Shown here piece after piece: positions 6,808 through 8,932 of a stretch of DNA of 8,932 nucleotides. Within the stretch, counting starts at the first letter, position 1; every line of letters starts with the position of its first letter. Origin of the DNA: an uncultured Candidatus Poseidoniales archaeon (GTDB lineage Archaea; Thermoplasmatota; Poseidoniia; Poseidoniales; Thalassarchaeaceae); contig CATMIM010000026.1 in assembly GCA_950068635.1 (NCBI GenBank), forward strand, positions 1-8,932, given 5' to 3'. The notes under the pieces are model-generated. The model did not search any database and was not told the origin of the DNA. It saw only the letters and a program-made list of their open reading frames with translations. Both the position numbers and the translations under genes were made by a program.

Positions 6808-7989
6808 GTGCGGTCCGTGGCCGACCCGACTGTGCCCCGCTCGCTGTCCGAGGTGTCGTGGTTCACCCGTCACATGCCGCGTGCAGCCTCCTCGGTGCTG
6901 CTCGGTCGGGTGCGGGTCTACGCCGGTGACTGGGACGGCCATCTGGTCGCCTGGGACGGTGATGGCGACGAGTGCTGGAAGGCGGACACCGAGGACCGGG
7001 TAGAATGGATGGCCGGGGCCCGGGATGCGATCGGTCCGGATGGCGAGCGCGCGCCGTTCATCTGCGCCACCGCCGGCTCCGATCTGGTCATCCTGGATGC
7101 TGCCACCGGCGAGGAGCGCTGGCGATTCAAGCTCGAGGGCTCGGCCGATCTGGTCGCCTGCAGGGATGACGGCTCGCGCGTGGTAGCCACGTCATCGGTC
7201 TACGAGATTGACTACAACGATTTCATCGAATCGACCTGCTGGAGGTTCGATGCTGATGGAGAACTGCTGCGCTCTGACATCTTCGAGGAGCGACCGTGGC
7301 ATCTCATCCTCGATGCAGATGCGGCCGCGACCATGGGGTTGGGTCGCCCTCGCTGCGGGTTGATTCACCAGACCGATGACGATTGTCAGCATCTCCCTCA
7401 CGCGCCCGACGATCCGATCCTGTGTGGTGTCACAGGAGAATCACAGACCATGTTCGGCCATGCCAGTGGGGACTTCTCTGTGCTTCATCCGGATGGCATG
7501 GAACTCGAGGTGTTCCCGGTGGGCAGCGATGACAGCGTGATCCAGATGGACTGCGGCCCGCAGCATGCTGTCACGGGTGGTGGTGGCGCCGTGCTGCGCG
7601 GCTTCGAGATCAGTGAGGGCTGCCCTAATGCTCGCTGGGAGGTCGATGTCGCTGGTCCGGTCGACGATCTCGTGCTCGGATTCGAGCTCGCCGGTTCGGT
7701 ATCCGTATGGGCAGCGACCTGGGACGGGCTGCGCGCGACCATCGAGGTCCGCTCGGCTGACGACGGCTCCCTATTCGCTACCTTGGACCCCGGATTCCGT
7801 GTCCGCTCGCTCGATGCTCGCGACGATCGCATCGCCATCGGCACCGACGACGGCAGCGTACACCTGCTGCGCCAGGAGTTGCTCGAGCGCCGCCTTGAAC
7901 AGGAGCCGAAAGCCACTCAATTAGATGACGATGAAGGATCATCTCGCCGCCATGAGATGCAGGAGCGTCTGCGCGCGCTGCGCGGATGA
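6808..7989 (+). CDS. Soluble beta-propeller-like (WD40/PQQ-type repeat) protein
   Basis: The product has 393 residues from GTG 6808. GTG 6817 (390 residues) is equally possible, because a TATA-like CAAAAGG at 6787-6793 lies 27 bases before it. No ATG is available. The chain is built of repeated short beta strands with turn motifs typical of propeller blades: VYAGDWDGHLVAWDGDGDECWKA (39-59), ATAGSDLVILDAATGEERWRF (87-107), HASGDFSVLHPDG (218-230), VWAATWDGLRATIEVRSADDG (300-320) and IAIGTDDGSVHLL (342-354). The 'D.dG....d..tGe..W' pattern is that of quinoprotein-like or WD40-like propellers, which usually serve as interaction platforms. No signal peptide, membrane segment or catalytic motif is seen, so it is probably cytoplasmic. 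The last 40 residues are a charged helical tail (LLRQELLERRLEQEP...HEMQERLRALR) that may form a coiled coil. The family is not identified more precisely. It ends just upstream of the structured non-coding region. Confidence 0.8.
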   Translation: MRSVADPTVPRSLSEVSWFTRHMPRAASSVLLGRVRVYAGDWDGHLVAWDGDGDECWKADTEDRVEWMAGARDAIGPDGERAPFICATAGSDLVILDAATGEERWRFKLEGSADLVACRDDGSRVVATSSVYEIDYNDFIESTCWRFDADGELLRSDIFEERPWHLILDADAAATMGLGRPRCGLIHQTDDDCQHLPHAPDDPILCGVTGESQTMFGHASGDFSVLHPDGMELEVFPVGSDDSVIQMDCGPQHAVTGGGGAVLRGFEISEGCPNARWEVDVAGPVDDLVLGFELAGSVSVWAATWDGLRATIEVRSADDGSLFATLDPGFRVRSLDARDDRIAIGTDDGSVHLLRQELLERRLEQEPKATQLDDDEGSSRRHEMQERLRALRG

Positions 7990-8029
7990 GTGAGTTCTGT
8001 CACCCCACCTTCACGAGATTACTCGATAG

Positions 8030-8055
8030 AAGATATTTAATCAATTAATATTGCA
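8030..8055 (+). promoter_or_regulatory. AT-rich block, probable promoter of the downstream non-coding RNA
   Basis: In a GC-rich window this short block is almost entirely A/T. It contains TATTTAAT (8034-8041) and TTAATATT (8045-8052), both good matches to archaeal TATA boxes. Transcription would be expected to start about 25 bases downstream, at about 8064-8076. No start codon of a credible protein lies at that distance. A further TATA-like TTTATCA at 8126-8132 could drive a shorter transcript starting near 8156. The block may also act as the termination region of the propeller gene, which ends at 7989. Confidence 0.5.
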
Positions 8056-8784
8056 TCAATCTCCAGTGGAAATAATGGTTTGGGCCAGCGTTTTCGGCTG
8101 CAAACACCCCCAATATTCAGAAACATTTATCAGTCGGATACCCCTGAGGGGGGCTTGTCGCTCTTGGAGAGTGATGGGGGAGGCCTCGGCCGACCCTACG
8201 CCCAGCTGCCGGCGTGGGCCCTTCGGGGGCGAAAGTCGGCTGCCTCTGTGAGAGATCGCAGGGGTGATGACTGGAGAGGAATCGACTTCGGTCGAGAGTT
8301 CGAAGGTCACGCAGGAATTGATGGCCGTTTCGGCGGTCGTCAGCCTGGTCGCAGGGGGGAGCCGACCTTCGGGAGAGCCGACCCAGGCAATCAGGTTCAG
8401 GTGAGCGGAACCGATCGCAAGAGAGGGAAAGCGAACCACTCACTGCGACGAGTGAAGGTGATGGAACACGCATCGGCCGGAACCCGTGAAGGGTGGGGGA
8501 GGGAACCGCAAGGCGACCGAACCACCCCTGAACAGGGGACGATCGGAACGAGGGAAGCCGCTGGAACGAGACGTGGAGAGGGCTGAGTGAAACCGTCAGG
8601 CGGAACGAAGCCACCTGTGGCAGGGGAACGAACTGCGCTTCGGCAAAGTGAGAGAAACTGCGTCAGGGAAGGCGAACCCTTCGATCTCGGTCGGAGGGGG
8701 AGCTGACCCGAACCGGTGAAGAGGAATCGGTCGAAAGGCCAGGAAATCCGATCCGGTGGGGGGAAGCGAAGAACTCGACGAACC

Positions 8785-8843
8785 AGAAGGGAACAGAAGG
8801 AACCGAAAGGAACCGGAAGGGAACAGAAGGAACAGAAGGAACC
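8785..8843 (+). repeat. Six tandem copies of a 9-10 base purine-rich motif
   Basis: The units begin at 8785, 8795, 8805, 8815, 8825 and 8834. The consensus is RGAAGGRAAC with the last bases varying (AGAAGGGAAC, AGAAGGAACC, GAAAGGAACC, GGAAGGGAAC, AGAAGGAAC, AGAAGGAACC). The tract contains no T. It is the densest cluster of the GGAAC word that recurs from 8407 to 8884. It would be single-stranded and unable to fold on itself, in contrast to the hairpin-rich flanks, so it may be a linker or a protein-binding array within the non-coding RNA. Confidence 0.75.
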
Positions 8844-8897
8844 GACCTGAACCTCAGCAGGGAGAAGAAGGGGACGCAAGGAACCGGAATCGAACTG

Positions 8898-8915
8898 CAC
8901 CAGCGGAGGCTGGTG
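8898..8915 (+). other. Perfect 7-bp stem-loop near the right edge
   Basis: CACCAGC (8898-8904) pairs fully with GCTGGTG (8909-8915) around the four-base loop GGAG. It is not followed by a T-run within the window, so it is more likely an internal hairpin of the non-coding RNA than a terminator. Confidence 0.6.
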
Positions 8916-8932
8916 GGCGGGGGAAGTTCGAC

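Larger units (their letters stand above)
8064..8932 (+). ncRNA. Candidate large structured non-coding RNA of unknown family (3' end beyond window)
   Basis: No convincing protein frame exists in this 870-base stretch, but short perfect stems are packed along it. Examples: 8080-8084/8109-8113 enclosing 8086-8089/8097-8100; CCCC-TGA-GGGG at 8141-8151; 8158-8164/8168-8174; GCCGAC 8189-8194 with GTCGGC 8235-8240; TCGAC-TTCG-GTCGA at 8282-8295; GCCG-TTT-CGGC at 8324-8334; 8343-8350/8380-8388 (one bulge); CCCCT-GAAC-AGGGG at 8525-8538; GCCA-CCTG-TGGC at 8610-8621; GAAGG/CCTTC at 8668-8682; ACCGG 8712-8716 with CCGGT 8753-8757 stacked on ATCGG 8726-8730 with CCGAT 8748-8752; and a 7-bp stem 8898-8904/8909-8915 with loop GGAG. 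CTTCGG occurs four times on the plus strand (8221, 8286, 8367, 8638) and its complement CCGAAG not at all, which indicates plus-strand transcription. GNRA loops CC-GCAA-GG (8506-8513) and C-GAAA-G (8732-8737) also occur. The start is set from the AT-rich promoter and is approximate. It does not match rRNA, RNase P or SRP RNA signatures that I know. Confidence 0.55.

Noticed and set aside
6720..6866. N-terminal extension of the MerE-like protein to an ATG at 6866
   Set aside because: The extension is polar and low in complexity, overlaps the divergent propeller gene, and would contain the TATA-like element that fits the start at 6719.
8080..8586. 168-residue plus-strand open frame
   Set aside because: The product is Arg/Gly-rich low-complexity sequence with no domain. 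The frame runs through many perfect RNA stems, so it is best seen as a chance frame in T-poor DNA, where stop codons are rare.
8785..8843. CRISPR array
   Set aside because: The units are 9-10 bases and directly abutting, with no spacers and no cas genes nearby.
8397..8900. 167-residue minus-strand open frame
   Set aside because: It is a Ser/Pro/Phe/Arg-rich low-complexity translation of the purine-rich tract complement, with repeats that mirror the decanucleotide array. No homology or start context supports it.
8064..8932. Known RNA: rRNA, RNase P RNA or SRP RNA
   Set aside because: None of the conserved sequence blocks I know for these RNAs could be found, and the repetitive GGAAC pattern is not a feature of them. 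A covariance-model search would be decisive.
8917..8932. Possible tRNA T-arm (GTTCGAC at the edge)
   Set aside because: There is no matching D-arm, anticodon arm or acceptor stem upstream, and the window ends there.

Overview
The window reads like a piece of an archaeal chromosome with high GC content. It is most likely a marine euryarchaeon of the Marine Group II / Poseidoniales or Thermoplasmatota type. That placement is inference. It rests on TATA-type promoter elements at fixed distance from start codons (leaderless genes), an absence of clear Shine-Dalgarno sequences for most genes, and a gene set of peptidases plus small membrane proteins of archaeal flavour. No taxonomic marker gene is present.

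Layout. The left edge (1-310) holds the C-terminal end of a membrane protein that runs in from outside the window. It converges on a minus-strand pair: a membrane-anchored S15 (X-Pro dipeptidyl-peptidase-like) hydrolase (3092 down to 1185), followed by a GST/thioredoxin-fold protein with a CPFC motif (1117 down to 359). Divergent from the peptidase is a plus-strand pair: a ferritin-like/VIT1 fusion membrane transporter (3190-4065) and a 63-residue zinc-ribbon protein 15 nt behind it (4081-4272). Then comes a minus-strand gene for a small protein with two membrane segments (4856 down to 4320), divergent from a complete M32 (Taq-type) metallocarboxypeptidase (4960-6465). The 3' end of the carboxypeptidase overlaps by 19 bp a convergent MerE-like small membrane protein (6719 down to 6447). 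Divergent from that is a soluble beta-propeller-like protein (about 6808-7989).

The last 940 bases (7990-8932) hold no credible protein gene, and this is the most interesting part of the window. An AT-rich, promoter-like block at about 8030-8055 is followed by at least 860 bases dense in short perfect stems. Several are capped by C(UUCG)G or GNRA tetraloops, and the tetraloops fall on the plus strand only. From about 8400 the plus strand is very poor in T (about 9% by hand count) and carries some fifteen copies of GGAAC, including six tandem units of a 10-base purine-rich motif at 8785-8843. This looks like a large, structured, non-coding RNA that continues past the right edge. I do not recognise it as rRNA, RNase P RNA, SRP RNA or any other family I know.

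How the genes work together: the S15 hydrolase (extracytoplasmic) and M32 carboxypeptidase (cytoplasmic) fit a peptide-degrading lifestyle. The ferritin-like/VIT1 transporter and the MerE-like protein suggest metal handling. No larger pathway is evident.
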